This document shows positions 1 through 9,699 of a stretch of 64,000 bases of DNA, in pieces. Position 1 is the first letter of the stretch. Each line of letters starts with the position of its first letter. The notes under the pieces are model-generated. The model was not told where the DNA came from. It did not search any database and saw only the letters and a list, made by a program, of their open reading frames with translations. The stretch is taken from assembly GCA_002010305.1 (NCBI GenBank), contig MTND01000027.1, forward strand, positions 116,930-180,929, written 5' to 3'. The stretch comes from Archaeoglobi archaeon JdFR-42 (GTDB taxonomy: Archaea > Halobacteriota > Archaeoglobi > Archaeoglobales > JdFR-42). Both the position numbers and the translations under genes were made by a program.

Positions 1-2
1 CC

Positions 3-581
3 TTTGAAGATCCTTTTAAGGCATCTGCTATAGCCGCCATTATTGGAAACTCTTTTGATTATGGTGTACAGGGGCATACTGTTGAAGAGAAAAATTTCTT
101 TGATTATTTTATCAAAGCCCTCAGATCTGGACTGACAATAGATAATCTGGATAATGCAATGAACTTAATGAAAGATGTAGTGTATATAACTGATAACTGT
201 GGGGAAATCGTATTTGACAAATTACTAATTGAGAAAATCAAGGAGAAAGGGGCACGTGTATCACTTGTCGTAAGAGGTAAGCCCATCCTCAGTGATGCTA
301 CGATGGCAGATGCAATGATGGTCAGTCTCACCTCTATTGTTGATGAAGTACTAACTACAGGTTCTAATGCAGTCGGTATCAATCTGAATGAGCTACCAGA
401 TGAAACTCTTAAAAAAATGAAAGAGTCTTCTCTCATTATCGCCAAAGGAATGGCGAACTATGAGTCGTTATCAGAATACGATTTCAGACCAGTCCTTTAT
501 TTACTTAAAGCAAAATGTGAACCAGTAGCTCACTCTATTGGGGTAAAAAAAGGTGATCTGGTCGCAAAATTAGTTAAGTAA
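3..581 (+). CDS. DUF89/ARMT1-like damage-control phosphatase, 3' part
   Basis: The frame is open from base 3, so the ORF-track start at 159 is only an internal Met and the gene begins left of the window. At least 192 residues are visible. The DNCGEIVFD motif matches the metal-binding DNxGEIVFD signature of the DUF89 (ARMT1-like) fold, and KGMANYESLSE matches the later KGxxNYE block. Archaeal DUF89 proteins are metal-dependent phosphatases thought to remove damaged sugar-phosphate metabolites. The exact substrate cannot be read here. The family call is firm; function is by family only. Confidence 0.85.
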   Translation, partial: FEDPFKASAIAAIIGNSFDYGVQGHTVEEKNFFDYFIKALRSGLTIDNLDNAMNLMKDVVYITDNCGEIVFDKLLIEKIKEKGARVSLVVRGKPILSDATMADAMMVSLTSIVDEVLTTGSNAVGINLNELPDETLKKMKESSLIIAKGMANYESLSEYDFRPVLYLLKAKCEPVAHSIGVKKGDLVAKLVK

Positions 582-695
582 CTAATGTTTTCATTTCCTT
601 CCCTCTTTTTCAGCAGAGCTGAAGCACTAGATATATATCTAGTAAGTGAACCGAACGATTACGAGAGCAATCAACTCGAAAGAGTGATTCTGATA

Positions 696-998
696 TTAAT
701 GTCGCTTCTTCTCCATCAGATTCATAATTTCTTCTTCAGACATCCCCTTCGGCAATTCTTCGTAATAGTTCTGGAGTTGCACACCTTCAGTAGCAACTCT
801 TGAACAGCACCTGTATTGACTCGTATAGAGATCTCTTAAACACTCGTAGCAAAAGTACTTACCACAAGCAAAGCATTTACTACCTTCAGCCCCATAGGCA
901 TCAACAATGTACATCTTTTTCCTACATTTAGCACATTTAACCACTTTTAGAACCTTTGCCCCTAAATACATCTTGGGTTTCCTTCTAAATATCCTCAA
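696..998 (-). CDS. small Cys-rich zinc-finger-like protein
   Basis: A 100-residue protein with a TTG start, supported by AGAGGTGAG five bases upstream. After a basic N-terminus come paired cysteines (CAKC, CFAC, CYEC) and a CC pair, consistent with two treble-clef or zinc-ribbon knuckles. The C-terminus is acidic and helical (MSEEEIMNLMEKKR). I do not recognise the family. The Cys spacing, the strong ribosome-binding site and the absence of a competing frame argue that it is a real gene. It resembles the small Zn protein at 45180-45380 in style, but not clearly by descent. Confidence 0.6.
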   Translation of the reverse strand: MRIFRRKPKMYLGAKVLKVVKCAKCRKKMYIVDAYGAEGSKCFACGKYFCYECLRDLYTSQYRCCSRVATEGVQLQNYYEELPKGMSEEEIMNLMEKKRH

Positions 999-1019
999 TT
1001 TTTCTCACCTCTTTTGCGA

Positions 1020-1594
1020 AACAATTTCTTTTTACTTAATTTTATTACCGCCGACATCATTCCCACTAAAATACCATCCATGGAGTAGTATGGAGTGGAA
1101 CTGGGCCTCGGTTCAAGTTAAATGACTTCGCTGATGATGTCTCGTTCTGTGTCGATAGCGAGGACAACGTGGGTCGCTCCCACGAATAGGATATGAGTGC
1201 TACACACAATAAATCTCTTGTTTGTGTATCCATTTTTCTCCCTTTTATTAATTCGAACGATTTCCTGCACTTTTTCTCTTGATGTCTCTCCACTAGGCTT
1301 TGTTTTTACTTTAGGGCCTCTCTCGTATCAGTACTAACAACACAAGTTCTACGACTATATCCATGACGCTTTCAGGCAAGAAGCAGGAGCCTTAGTATTA
1401 CTAAAGCTATACCAAAGAGTACCCCTCAATAGATTGAATGCGGACTGATTGCCCACCAGCCCATCTCTGATAGCATCACTAACACAGTGAAGATGTTGGT
1501 ATTTAAAAGTATCTCGAAGCCCTCCTTTTTGACTCTCTCTTATCCGATTGTTAGCAATGTCCGACACCTGGCTCGCTTCTTGTGTGGTGATCAT
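1020..1594 (-). pseudogene. decayed transposase relic
   Basis: The ORF track gives two unrelated fragments here, but reading the minus strand by hand joins one protein across lesions. The first part (1594-1355, with HLHCVSDAIRDGLVGN) ends in a premature stop. A shift of one base continues as HGYSRRTCVVSTDTREALK. A further shift gives KTKPSGETSREKVQEI, then FVGATHVVLAIDTERDII, an in-frame TAA, then LEPRPSSTPY. Hydrophobic strands ending in D (CVVSTD, VVLAIDTERD) look like the RNase-H core of a DDE transposase. At least two frameshifts and one stop make it non-functional. I see no clear terminal inverted repeats. The IS family is not assigned. Confidence 0.45.
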
Positions 1595-1656
1595 TCAACA
1601 ACCTAAAGATTGGGATTTCTTGCTGACTATTGGTTAAAGAGACCTTTTCAGAGAAT

Positions 1657-2385
1657 CTACCTGTTCGACTTTGCTTTTACCAGTTCAACAAAGTAGGAGT
1701 AAAAAGAGGCAAGGCCTTTGCCAGAGCTCCATATAGCAATACAATCCGACTTATTCTTAAAAAAGAAGCTCATAGACAGCTTTTCATCTACAATAAGAAG
1801 TCCATTAACAATCTGTTTCCCCATTTCTCTTTCAAGCCTATAGATCTCCACCCCGTCAAGTCTACTCTCCAGATATTGCGCTGTGTAAGAATGAGTCACA
1901 ATTTCAACCGATAATGCTTTTTTGTTCTTCAACACTTCTATGATTTTATCGAGCCATTCATCTGGTAACTTACTAGAAACCAGTTTAATTGACTTCTCCG
2001 CCTGTTTAAGTAAGTCAAAGAATCTATTAAGGAAGCTCTCTCCATAGACAACCCATATCTCCTCTTTCTCTTCTCTTTCCTGCTTGACAAGACTTGATAA
2101 CTCCTGGTCTATGAGCTTCAAATTCCTCTCTGAGTCATCTCTCAGTGATTTGAGTATGTACTCGAGGGGCAACGCTCTAAATTTTTGTGGTTTAGTGTAT
2201 GATTGTTCAACAAAACCTCGTTTTTTTAGAGAATCGATTACCTGGTACACAGAAGTTCGCGGGACTCCGCTAAGAGTACTGACTTCTTTGGCAGTCAACT
2301 CGCTGGCTCTGAAAAGAGCTACAAGAACTTTTGATTCATACTCAGAGAGGCCAAATCCGCGTAAGGCTTCGATAATCTCGGTCAT
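1657..2385 (-). CDS. TrmB-family transcriptional regulator
   Basis: A 242-residue protein. The N-terminal winged helix (about residues 5-70, FGLSEYESKVLVALF and GVPRTSVYQVIDSLKKRGFVE) is the TrmB signature. It is followed by a coiled helix (residues 75-100) and a C-terminal PLD-like/effector domain. TrmB proteins bind promoter DNA and respond to sugars or other ligands. The gene is divergent from the S-layer/RND/MFS operon across 66 bp that hold one near-symmetric TATA element, so it probably controls that operon and itself. The ATG lies about 29 bases from that TATA, suggesting a leaderless message. Confidence 0.85.
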   Translation of the reverse strand: MTEIIEALRGFGLSEYESKVLVALFRASELTAKEVSTLSGVPRTSVYQVIDSLKKRGFVEQSYTKPQKFRALPLEYILKSLRDDSERNLKLIDQELSSLVKQEREEKEEIWVVYGESFLNRFFDLLKQAEKSIKLVSSKLPDEWLDKIIEVLKNKKALSVEIVTHSYTAQYLESRLDGVEIYRLEREMGKQIVNGLLIVDEKLSMSFFFKNKSDCIAIWSSGKGLASFYSYFVELVKAKSNR

Positions 2386-2408
2386 TCAGAGTTATATCGA
2401 AACCATAA

Positions 2409-2419
2409 GGTATATAAAG
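2409..2419. promoter_or_regulatory. shared TATA element between trmB-like gene and efflux operon
   Basis: GGTATATAAAG reads as a TATA box on both strands (TATATAAA on plus, TTTATATACC on minus). On the plus strand it lies about 33-40 bases before the ATG at 2452, which also has AGGTGAG before it. On the minus strand it lies about 25-30 bases before the regulator start, fitting a leaderless transcript. Confidence 0.55.
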
Positions 2420-2451
2420 TTGTTGTTGTTACTGCTACGACAGGTGAGCTT

Positions 2452-4182
2452 ATGCAACGAAAGTGGATTTTAATGGCGATCATAGTGACAATATTGGTAC
2501 ATCCAGTATATGGAACATACATTGAAGGTGGACCCGAAATAAAAGTAACAGTTACAGGAGACAATCACGTTAATCCAGGGGATGAAAGGTTTATTTCTAT
2601 TGCTATCCAAAATGTCGGTCTCCTCAAGAATATCTTTGAAACCAATCCTGTCAAGTATGCGATAATGTATAACGCCAGCACTCTTGCAACCAATGTCAAA
2701 GTAGAGCTTGATGGAATTAACGGGGTGGAAGTGAATACTCCACCTCAACTTGTTGGAAGCCTTCCATCTGGAATGCCTCCAGTCATATTGACTTTTAAAA
2801 TAAAGGTAGATCATGATGCCCAACCGGGAACATATACTCTTCCAGTTACAGTCACATATAAAAAAATACGGGATGTGGCCCTTCTGTATCAAGATGGAGT
2901 CCTGATTGAAACCAGATATTTCTATGAGGATAAAACAGAAAAATTGGCAGTGCCAATAGTTATTGGAAAATCTTTTAAAATGAATGTAACTGATGTCAAA
3001 ACCACCAATCTGTTCTACGGATTTAAAGGAGATATCGAGATCACTGTGGAAAATACAGGAACGGAAGTTGCGAAGAATACTGTACTTATTCTATCACCTC
3101 CATCAGGCTTTTCTATCACCTCTTCAGAAATGAAAGTTCCGGCCGGGATGCAGACAGCCGAGATATCTCAGATGTCTTTTCCTGGATTACCAAGTATTCC
3201 AGCTACTCAGCCGGAAAGTTTTGAACAATCATCAGGTCTTTCCATGACTGATGGGGCCATATATGTTGGTGACTTTAAGCCAGGGGACGCGGTTACAGTT
3301 GTATACTCCGTAAAAGTGGAAACCGATCAGATTCAGACATTTCCCTTTTCTATAAAAGCCAGATACATTGGAGAAGATGGGAAAGAAAAAACATCTGAGA
3401 GTGTATCATTTGGAGTAATTCCATCCGAGAAACCGGATATTGGGATTAAAAAGGTAGAAAGTAATGTATTTTCTGGATCAGAAGGCACAGTGACTGTAAC
3501 AATAAAGAATTCAGGAGAGATGACCTTTGAAAACGCAATGGCAAATCTTGAGGTCTCTCCTCCTTTGAGCGCTCTTGTTAAAAAGGTATATTTGGGAGAT
3601 CTAGCTCCCGGGGAGGCTAAGGACGCTGTATTTAAAATCAAAGCATCGGATGATGCCTGGGAACAGGAGTATCCAGGAAGTATCAGTGTTAAATTCCATA
3701 TTGACGATACAGAAATAGAATCTGACATAAAAACAATCGGTATCCGAGTTGGACCCAAATTGAAATTCCTTGTGGAGGGTGTCAATATTCTTGAGCCAGG
3801 AAAAGAGGGCACAGTCAAAGTGCAAGTGACTAATGCAGGGGCTTATACTGTGAAAGATGCTACTGCACGAGTGACAGTGGTAGATCCCTTTACATCTACA
3901 GATGACTCTTCCTATTTAGGAACTCTAGCTCCTGGAGAGACCGCTACTGCAATGTTTAAGCTTAAAGTGGATGCAGATGCGCTTCCAAAAACCTATGCTT
4001 TGAGCTTGGAAGTGAAATACAAGGATAACCAAGACGAGTGGGTTATTAGTGACCCGATAAAGATGCAGATTAAAGTGACAGAAAAGCAAAGTAGCATTTC
4101 TCTGAAAACTGTTGGGAGTGGTGTGGCTGGTTTGGTAGTTCTCGGCCTTATTCTGACTGCTATTCGAAGGAGGAAACGCTAA
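2452..4182 (+). CDS. membrane-anchored COG1361-type S-layer/CARDB-like protein
   Basis: A 576-residue exported protein. It has a signal peptide (residues 1-22, ILMAIIVTILVHPVYG), then four to five immunoglobulin-like beta domains. Repeated phrases such as YLGDLAPGEAK and YLGTLAPGETA, with VTVKNSGxxT-type strands, mark the CARDB/COG1361 architecture. It ends in one transmembrane helix (VAGLVVLGLILTA) and a basic RRRKR tail, so the bulk faces outside. The stop is four bases before an RND exporter. Such pairs are common in euryarchaea, where this protein may act as the extracytoplasmic partner of the pump; that role is inferred. Confidence 0.8.
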   Translation: MQRKWILMAIIVTILVHPVYGTYIEGGPEIKVTVTGDNHVNPGDERFISIAIQNVGLLKNIFETNPVKYAIMYNASTLATNVKVELDGINGVEVNTPPQLVGSLPSGMPPVILTFKIKVDHDAQPGTYTLPVTVTYKKIRDVALLYQDGVLIETRYFYEDKTEKLAVPIVIGKSFKMNVTDVKTTNLFYGFKGDIEITVENTGTEVAKNTVLILSPPSGFSITSSEMKVPAGMQTAEISQMSFPGLPSIPATQPESFEQSSGLSMTDGAIYVGDFKPGDAVTVVYSVKVETDQIQTFPFSIKARYIGEDGKEKTSESVSFGVIPSEKPDIGIKKVESNVFSGSEGTVTVTIKNSGEMTFENAMANLEVSPPLSALVKKVYLGDLAPGEAKDAVFKIKASDDAWEQEYPGSISVKFHIDDTEIESDIKTIGIRVGPKLKFLVEGVNILEPGKEGTVKVQVTNAGAYTVKDATARVTVVDPFTSTDDSSYLGTLAPGETATAMFKLKVDADALPKTYALSLEVKYKDNQDEWVISDPIKMQIKVTEKQSSISLKTVGSGVAGLVVLGLILTAIRRRKR

Positions 4183-4185
4183 AAC

Positions 4186-6417
4186 ATGTTTCAAAATTTT
4201 CTTAAATATCTCTCTGCTATTCCAAGAAAGCATCCATGGTTCACAATAGGAGCCATTGCCACTTTTTTTATCCTGGCCATTGTATCTTCTCAAAACGTAT
4301 ATTACGATCAGGGCGTGGAAACATATTTTTCAAAAGATAGTAAAGTATATTCTCAGTTTCTGGCTTATAGCAGGAATTTTGGAGGAGGAAATGCTGCATA
4401 CATCTTTATTAAAGGAGATGACATATTAACCAGAGAAGTCTTCGAGTACATGTTAACACTCGAAAAAGAAATTGCAAAAATTCCTGGAGTTACCGGAGTA
4501 ACATCTCCTGCCAACATAGTTGTTAGCTTATATGGTGATCTACCAGAAGACGAATTGCTTTTAAGAAATATTGCACTGGATCGTGCATCTTCCATGATTC
4601 CAGATAATTCCTTTGCTTTGATGCGAATATCTCTGACAGACAACGAAGACGAATATAACCAGATTGCCAAGATTATAGAGAACAAACTGGAATATATAAC
4701 CAAACCAGTTGGAGTAACTGTAGTCGCAACTGGAGATCCAATACTCAGATACCAGATACAGGAAGCCATTGGAAGTAGCATGAGTGCCATGTTCCTCACA
4801 TCTATAGTATTGATGATAGCCATACTTTTGATTGTTTTCAGAGGCATAGTAAGACACAAGATAATGGCACTCTCTCCTCTGATTATGGCAGTAATAACTG
4901 CAGTATCGGCGTTTGGTATAATGCCCATCATCGGTATTCCATTAACCGAGATGACCAACGGGTTTCTTCCTATTTTGATCGGATTGAGTATAGAATACGC
5001 TGTTCAATTTCAAAGCAGATATGAAGAAGAAAGGAAATTGGGAAACAGTGTTGATACCTCTCTCACCAATGCTATTCAAAATACTGGACAAGCCATTATT
5101 CTGGCTATGGTGACAACAGTTATAGGGTTCCTTTCTATGTACTTTTCAGGTGTTCCAGCTTTAGGGTATTTCGGTCTGATGGTTTCTGTTGGACTGATTA
5201 TTGCATTTATTCTTAGCATTACGTTGCTTCCAGCATTGTATAAAATTATTGATAGATCCAATAAAACACATCCGAAGAGTAATGAGGCAAATAAAAACTT
5301 GGTTCTTAAAAATAAATTAGATATGTCAAGATATCTTTCAAAATATGTGGCCCTAAGACCAAAAACTGTCCTTGCTATAGGACTAGTGGTTGTTGTAGTG
5401 GGTGGATATGGGTATTCACATGTTGGCCTTGAAACCGATTTTATGAAATACATGCCTCAAGATTTGCCCGCCATCCAGAGAATAAATGAACTTCAGCGTA
5501 TTATGGGGAGTCAAGATTCAATTATTGTGATAATTGAAAATGAAGAGGTCCTGTCTAAAAACTTTATAGAAAAAATCGATGCTCTTGGAAGGTATATAGA
5601 TGGGGTAGAACAGGATGTGGAAGGTAAGGACAGCATTGCAGAGGTAATCAAGGAATTTAGTGGTACCTTACCTGATGACGAAAATACTTTCAGGTACTAT
5701 CTTTCTGCCATTCCACCAGAAATGAAAACCAAGTATGTTAGTGGAAACACCCTCATGGCAGTATATTTCCCCGTTAAAAATATGGACTGGATTAAATTCA
5801 AAGAGTTATATAATCGAATTAATGAAGAAGTTAGATTCTTTGGAATCAGCTCAGGATTTTATTTGACTGGCAGCGCTGTTTTAAAGATGTTCATTTCAGA
5901 TCTGATAATCAATGGCCAGCAAAAAATGACCCTGGCCAGCTATCTTTTGGTGTTTATTCTCCTATTTGTGGTATATAGATCGGTATCAAAATCAATAATC
6001 CCAATTATTGCAATATCTTCAGTAATCGCTGTTGTAGGAGGGGTTATGTTTGGGTTTGGTATGCCCAGAACGTTATTGACTGCGAGTCTGAACTCCATGA
6101 TTATCGGACTAGGTATAGATTTCTCAATACATATCACTGAACGGTATAGAGAAGAGAGGTCCAAAGGAAAAACACCAGAAGAAGCAGTAACAATAACGGT
6201 TAATAGAATAGGGCGAGCCATTACTACATCCGCTCTTACGATGGCGGGCGGTTTCGCTGCAATGATGGTCTCAGATTTCCCTATGATGAGGAATTTTGGA
6301 TTTATCTCTCTTATTGCAATAATATTTAGCCTTATAGCAGCCCTTACAATAGTTCCAGCTTTTCTAGTTTTTGTGGATAAAGAGAAAGAAAACTTTAAAA
6401 ATAAGTTAGTGGAGTAG
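4186..6417 (+). CDS. RND superfamily exporter, HAE3/MMPL type
   Basis: A 743-residue membrane protein with the two-fold RND layout. TM1 is at residues 18-35, followed by an external loop and a five-helix block at about 195-355. A second TM1 is near 395, followed by a second loop and a five-helix block at about 580-735. The repeats are visible as GLSIEYAVQFQSRYEEER and GLGIDFSIHITERYREER, each with the TM4 acidic residue used for proton coupling. The HAE3 family exports hydrophobic or amphiphilic compounds. It lies in an operon with the S-layer-like protein before it and an MFS pump after it. The substrate is unknown. Confidence 0.88.
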   Translation: MFQNFLKYLSAIPRKHPWFTIGAIATFFILAIVSSQNVYYDQGVETYFSKDSKVYSQFLAYSRNFGGGNAAYIFIKGDDILTREVFEYMLTLEKEIAKIPGVTGVTSPANIVVSLYGDLPEDELLLRNIALDRASSMIPDNSFALMRISLTDNEDEYNQIAKIIENKLEYITKPVGVTVVATGDPILRYQIQEAIGSSMSAMFLTSIVLMIAILLIVFRGIVRHKIMALSPLIMAVITAVSAFGIMPIIGIPLTEMTNGFLPILIGLSIEYAVQFQSRYEEERKLGNSVDTSLTNAIQNTGQAIILAMVTTVIGFLSMYFSGVPALGYFGLMVSVGLIIAFILSITLLPALYKIIDRSNKTHPKSNEANKNLVLKNKLDMSRYLSKYVALRPKTVLAIGLVVVVVGGYGYSHVGLETDFMKYMPQDLPAIQRINELQRIMGSQDSIIVIIENEEVLSKNFIEKIDALGRYIDGVEQDVEGKDSIAEVIKEFSGTLPDDENTFRYYLSAIPPEMKTKYVSGNTLMAVYFPVKNMDWIKFKELYNRINEEVRFFGISSGFYLTGSAVLKMFISDLIINGQQKMTLASYLLVFILLFVVYRSVSKSIIPIIAISSVIAVVGGVMFGFGMPRTLLTASLNSMIIGLGIDFSIHITERYREERSKGKTPEEAVTITVNRIGRAITTSALTMAGGFAAMMVSDFPMMRNFGFISLIAIIFSLIAALTIVPAFLVFVDKEKENFKNKLVE

Positions 6418-6425
6418 AGTCAAAA

Positions 6426-7580
6426 ATGTTCGATTCATTTCAGAAAAGAACCTTATCCATACTTTCTGTGGTACTATCTCTGAGAATGCTCGGAATATCC
6501 ATGGTATTTCCGATTTTCGCTATATATGCGAGAGAATTCACGTCTTCTCCTTTATTGATGGGACTGGCATTTAGTGGATATGCTTTAACCCAGGCCATTT
6601 TCCAGATACCATTCGGATATCTGAGTGATCGATTTGGTAGATTGAAGATCATAGTCCTTGGAATGCTCATCTTCAGTGCTGGCTCTATCTTAGCAGCATA
6701 TCCTCCCAATATTTTCTGGTTGATTGTAGCTAGGCTTCTTCAGGGATGTGGAGCCATTACCTCTACTGTCATCGCGTTTATAGGGGACGTATTTCCCTAT
6801 GATGTCCGGTCCAGAGCTATGGCTATAATCGGTATATCCTTCAGCCTGTCATTTTCTCTTGGAATGCCACTGGGAACTTTTATCGCAGGGAATAAAGATA
6901 TCTCTTTTATATTTCTCCTCACAGGAACATTAGCTTTTATTGCTGCAATACTTGCAGGACTATTTATAAAAGAACATAAAGGTCACCCAAGAGAGAGGGT
7001 GAGATTCAAAAATTTATTCAGAGATAGAAATCTAATCAAGATAGATCTCGCTGGAGTCATAGCTAATTTTAACTTGCTTTCTATGTTCTTCGTATTGCCC
7101 ATCGTTCTTTCAAGATATCTTGTCATTGAACATTACTGGAGAGTAATGCTTCCAATGGTTCTACTTGGGATGATTGTATCATATTCAACAGCCCATATTG
7201 CTGACAAGGGCTATAGAAAAGAAATGGGGATTCTTGGTCCATTTCTCTTTATTCTTGGAGGAGTGATGCTTACTGAAATCCATACCATCGATAGTGTAGT
7301 GCTCGTATTCTTCATCTTTAGTGTTATTTTTTCAGGATTTTCAATTCTTGAAGCGATATTACCGTCCATGCTTACTAGATTATCAGGTAAGTCTTCTATG
7401 GGTACAGCTTCAGGAATCTACAACATGATGCAGTTTACAGGCTCTTTTCTTGGAGGGGTAGGCGGTAGTGTCCTGTATTTCAAAAACACTTTTCTATTTG
7501 GAGTTGTAGTAGCGTTGATATCATTCGTTGGGTTGTTATTACTTGCCTCTATCCGTAAATCAGCAATAGATAATATTTAA
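6426..7580 (+). CDS. MFS transporter
   Basis: A 384-residue protein with about 12 hydrophobic helices. The loop 2-3 signature GYLSDRFGRLKIIVLG is diagnostic of the major facilitator superfamily (drug:H+ antiporter style). ARLLQGCGAITSTVIAFIGD matches motif B/C regions of drug exporters. It begins eight bases after the RND gene and so is the last gene of the TrmB-linked efflux operon. It is probably an exporter; the substrate cannot be deduced. Confidence 0.88.
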   Translation: MFDSFQKRTLSILSVVLSLRMLGISMVFPIFAIYAREFTSSPLLMGLAFSGYALTQAIFQIPFGYLSDRFGRLKIIVLGMLIFSAGSILAAYPPNIFWLIVARLLQGCGAITSTVIAFIGDVFPYDVRSRAMAIIGISFSLSFSLGMPLGTFIAGNKDISFIFLLTGTLAFIAAILAGLFIKEHKGHPRERVRFKNLFRDRNLIKIDLAGVIANFNLLSMFFVLPIVLSRYLVIEHYWRVMLPMVLLGMIVSYSTAHIADKGYRKEMGILGPFLFILGGVMLTEIHTIDSVVLVFFIFSVIFSGFSILEAILPSMLTRLSGKSSMGTASGIYNMMQFTGSFLGGVGGSVLYFKNTFLFGVVVALISFVGLLLLASIRKSAIDNI

Positions 7581-7624
7581 AAACAATAAACGTGGTTTTC
7601 ATTAAGAGATGTAAGCCTGTTTTA

Positions 7625-8944
7625 TTATGAATAATGTCCGTATTTCAAAACCGCTTCATTTACGGCTTTAAGGTTCTCAGGCTTTACTACATCTAACGGT
7701 ACATCACTATCCAGTATAAAGCCCCCATTTTCACCCAGAACTTCGATAGCTTTTTTGCAATACTCTTCAACTTTTTGAGGAGATGCAGTATACAGCAACG
7801 AGGCAGGAATACCTCCCGTTAGACAGAACTTATCTCCTAGAACCTCCTTTGCCTCAAATATTCCTTGCTCAATATGGTATATTATCTTGCCTCTAGGCAT
7901 CTCTTTGATGATCTCAAGATAAGGTCTGTAATCTCCTTCTGTATAAGCGTATGGTATAACATCATTCTTAATTAGAGTCAGAAAGACTTTTTTGAGGGTA
8001 GACCAGTAGAACTCCTCGAATTGCTCAGGCCTCATAAATATTCCTTTATGAAGACGAAACACTACAATAGGATTTCCAGTTAATTTAGCAAATCTAATAC
8101 CCCATTCACTCATAAAAGGGGCAACTCTCTCACACACAGCTTTTACTTTTTCTGGGTTCCTGAATATATCTGTTAAAATACCCCTCGTTCCTCTTCGAAA
8201 GTCCCCAATATAGTCAAATGGAGCATGAGTAAGGGCTGAAAAAAACTCTGGAAATCCCATACTTTTTACATCCTGTAGACATTGTCCCATAACCATTCTC
8301 CACTTTCTAACTTCTCTTGCTGCTTCAGCAAGAGCTTCGAAAGCCTTATCGATATCTGGTGTTGCCAGAGCATCCAGATAACCGTGGTAGTAGCATGTAA
8401 TTCCATTAATTGGGGGCAGGTTTGCAAAAGGTTTCAGAGCATCGCATACTTGAGAGAGATGGCCCCTTAAATTAAAATCACTGGGATCTTCCAAAAACCA
8501 GTCGTATTCTTCCAGTTTCATAGGTTCATATAACTCTTTTCCTTCAATTTTCTGTCCGGGCTCCACAAACTGATAGGTTGGCGCATCATCATCCAGTCCA
8601 AGGCCAGGCAGTCTAAGGGGTTTGTATTTAAGGACTTCAAAAGCTTTAGCAGGCCATACTGGGACCCTTGGCACAGCATCCCACTTGAAATCAGTGATGG
8701 TCTTTTTTAACGCTATACATATTTTATCATAGTTGTACATTGCTTCTCTTAGCGATATTCCTGAATAAGTTAGAGGGAATAGACCAGCATCTGGAGCCAA
8801 TGGTATCTTATCAGGGATCTTCAACTGAATGGCATCTGCCAATCTCTCTGCTCTCTCAGCATATTTTTGTTCCGCCTCCTGGCTTTGAAATTGAATTCTT
8901 TCTTTTGAAGCCCATTTTTCAAGAATTTTTTTGATATTTGTCAT
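7625..8944 (-). CDS. URO-D-family corrinoid methyltransferase (MT1-like)
   Basis: About 439 residues of the uroporphyrinogen-decarboxylase superfamily TIM barrel. The ATG at 8944, with AGGTG six bases upstream, is preferred over the GTG at 8953. The H-x-C...C zinc motif of the CoM-methylating members (MtaA/MtbA) is absent; the matching strand reads YAYTEGDYRPYL. That points to the branch that demethylates a methoxylated or other methylated substrate onto a corrinoid protein. The gene sits directly after a corrinoid-protein gene, with which it must work. This resembles the MtvB/MtoB O-demethylase arrangement. The family is firm; the substrate is inference. Confidence 0.75.
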   Translation of the reverse strand: MTNIKKILEKWASKERIQFQSQEAEQKYAERAERLADAIQLKIPDKIPLAPDAGLFPLTYSGISLREAMYNYDKICIALKKTITDFKWDAVPRVPVWPAKAFEVLKYKPLRLPGLGLDDDAPTYQFVEPGQKIEGKELYEPMKLEEYDWFLEDPSDFNLRGHLSQVCDALKPFANLPPINGITCYYHGYLDALATPDIDKAFEALAEAAREVRKWRMVMGQCLQDVKSMGFPEFFSALTHAPFDYIGDFRRGTRGILTDIFRNPEKVKAVCERVAPFMSEWGIRFAKLTGNPIVVFRLHKGIFMRPEQFEEFYWSTLKKVFLTLIKNDVIPYAYTEGDYRPYLEIIKEMPRGKIIYHIEQGIFEAKEVLGDKFCLTGGIPASLLYTASPQKVEEYCKKAIEVLGENGGFILDSDVPLDVVKPENLKAVNEAVLKYGHYS

Positions 8945-8945
8945 G

Positions 8946-9593
8946 TTATTCACCTTCCATCCATTTTTTAGCCAGATTTATGGCAGCTACAGGATCGCGA
9001 CAATACGCATCAGCACCCACATATTCCTTCGTGTCTTCATCAATAGTACCCCCACCTATGATAATTTTAATTTGATTCCTCAAACCGGCCTCTTCTATGG
9101 TCTTAACAGTCTCTCTCATTGAACCAAATGCAGAGGTTAAAAGAGCACTCATGCCAACTATCTTGGGTTGATGCTTTTGTATTGCTTCAACAAATTTATC
9201 AGGGTGTACATCGACACCTAGATCTATAACTTCAAAGTCGTTAGCTTCAAACATGGTAATTACTATATCTTTTCCAATATCGTGTATATCTCCTTTCACA
9301 GTTCCTATAACAACTTTACCCAGTAGTTTAGAAGTGTTGCTTTTTTTCAATTTTGGTTTTAGCATATCCGTTAACTTATTAAGAATTTCGCCAGCCATCA
9401 TCAGATCTGCTACGAAATACCATCCATCCTCGAAGCGTTTACCAACTATATCCATAGCCTTCTTAACATCATTCAGAATCTCCAGTGGATCTTCTCCAGC
9501 ATTCAACTTTTTTTCTGTAAGCTCAAATACCTTTGTCTCATCTAAATCTGCTAAAGCGTTAATATATTCATCCTGAATTTCGCTCAACTTCAT
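8946..9593 (-). CDS. methyltransferase corrinoid protein (MtbC/MtoC-like)
   Basis: A 215-residue protein. The N-terminal four-helix cap (residues 1-85, B12-binding-2 type) is followed by a Rossmann cobalamin domain. The base-off signature GDIHDIGKDI supplies the DxHxxG histidine that ligates cobalt. VGMSALLTS and IIIGGGTI are the usual SxL and GG blocks. It carries the methyl group between a substrate methyltransferase (MT1) and an acceptor methyltransferase (MT2). It is transcribed just ahead of the URO-D gene. The ATG follows AGGAGGT very closely; a TTG two codons later has better spacing, so the start could shift by six bases. Confidence 0.9.
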   Translation of the reverse strand: MKLSEIQDEYINALADLDETKVFELTEKKLNAGEDPLEILNDVKKAMDIVGKRFEDGWYFVADLMMAGEILNKLTDMLKPKLKKSNTSKLLGKVVIGTVKGDIHDIGKDIVITMFEANDFEVIDLGVDVHPDKFVEAIQKHQPKIVGMSALLTSAFGSMRETVKTIEEAGLRNQIKIIIGGGTIDEDTKEYVGADAYCRDPVAAINLAKKWMEGE

Positions 9594-9699
9594 ACCTCCT
9601 ACTTGGTTTTTAATGTTAGCTACACTCTGTAATAAAAAACCATTCTATTTCCCCGGCTTTACATCACATCTTTAGTTCTGAGAATGTCATTAATAAAAT

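Noticed and set aside
1630-1914. 94-residue plus-strand frame
   Set aside because: Lies mostly antisense to the TrmB-family gene, with no family features; a shadow.
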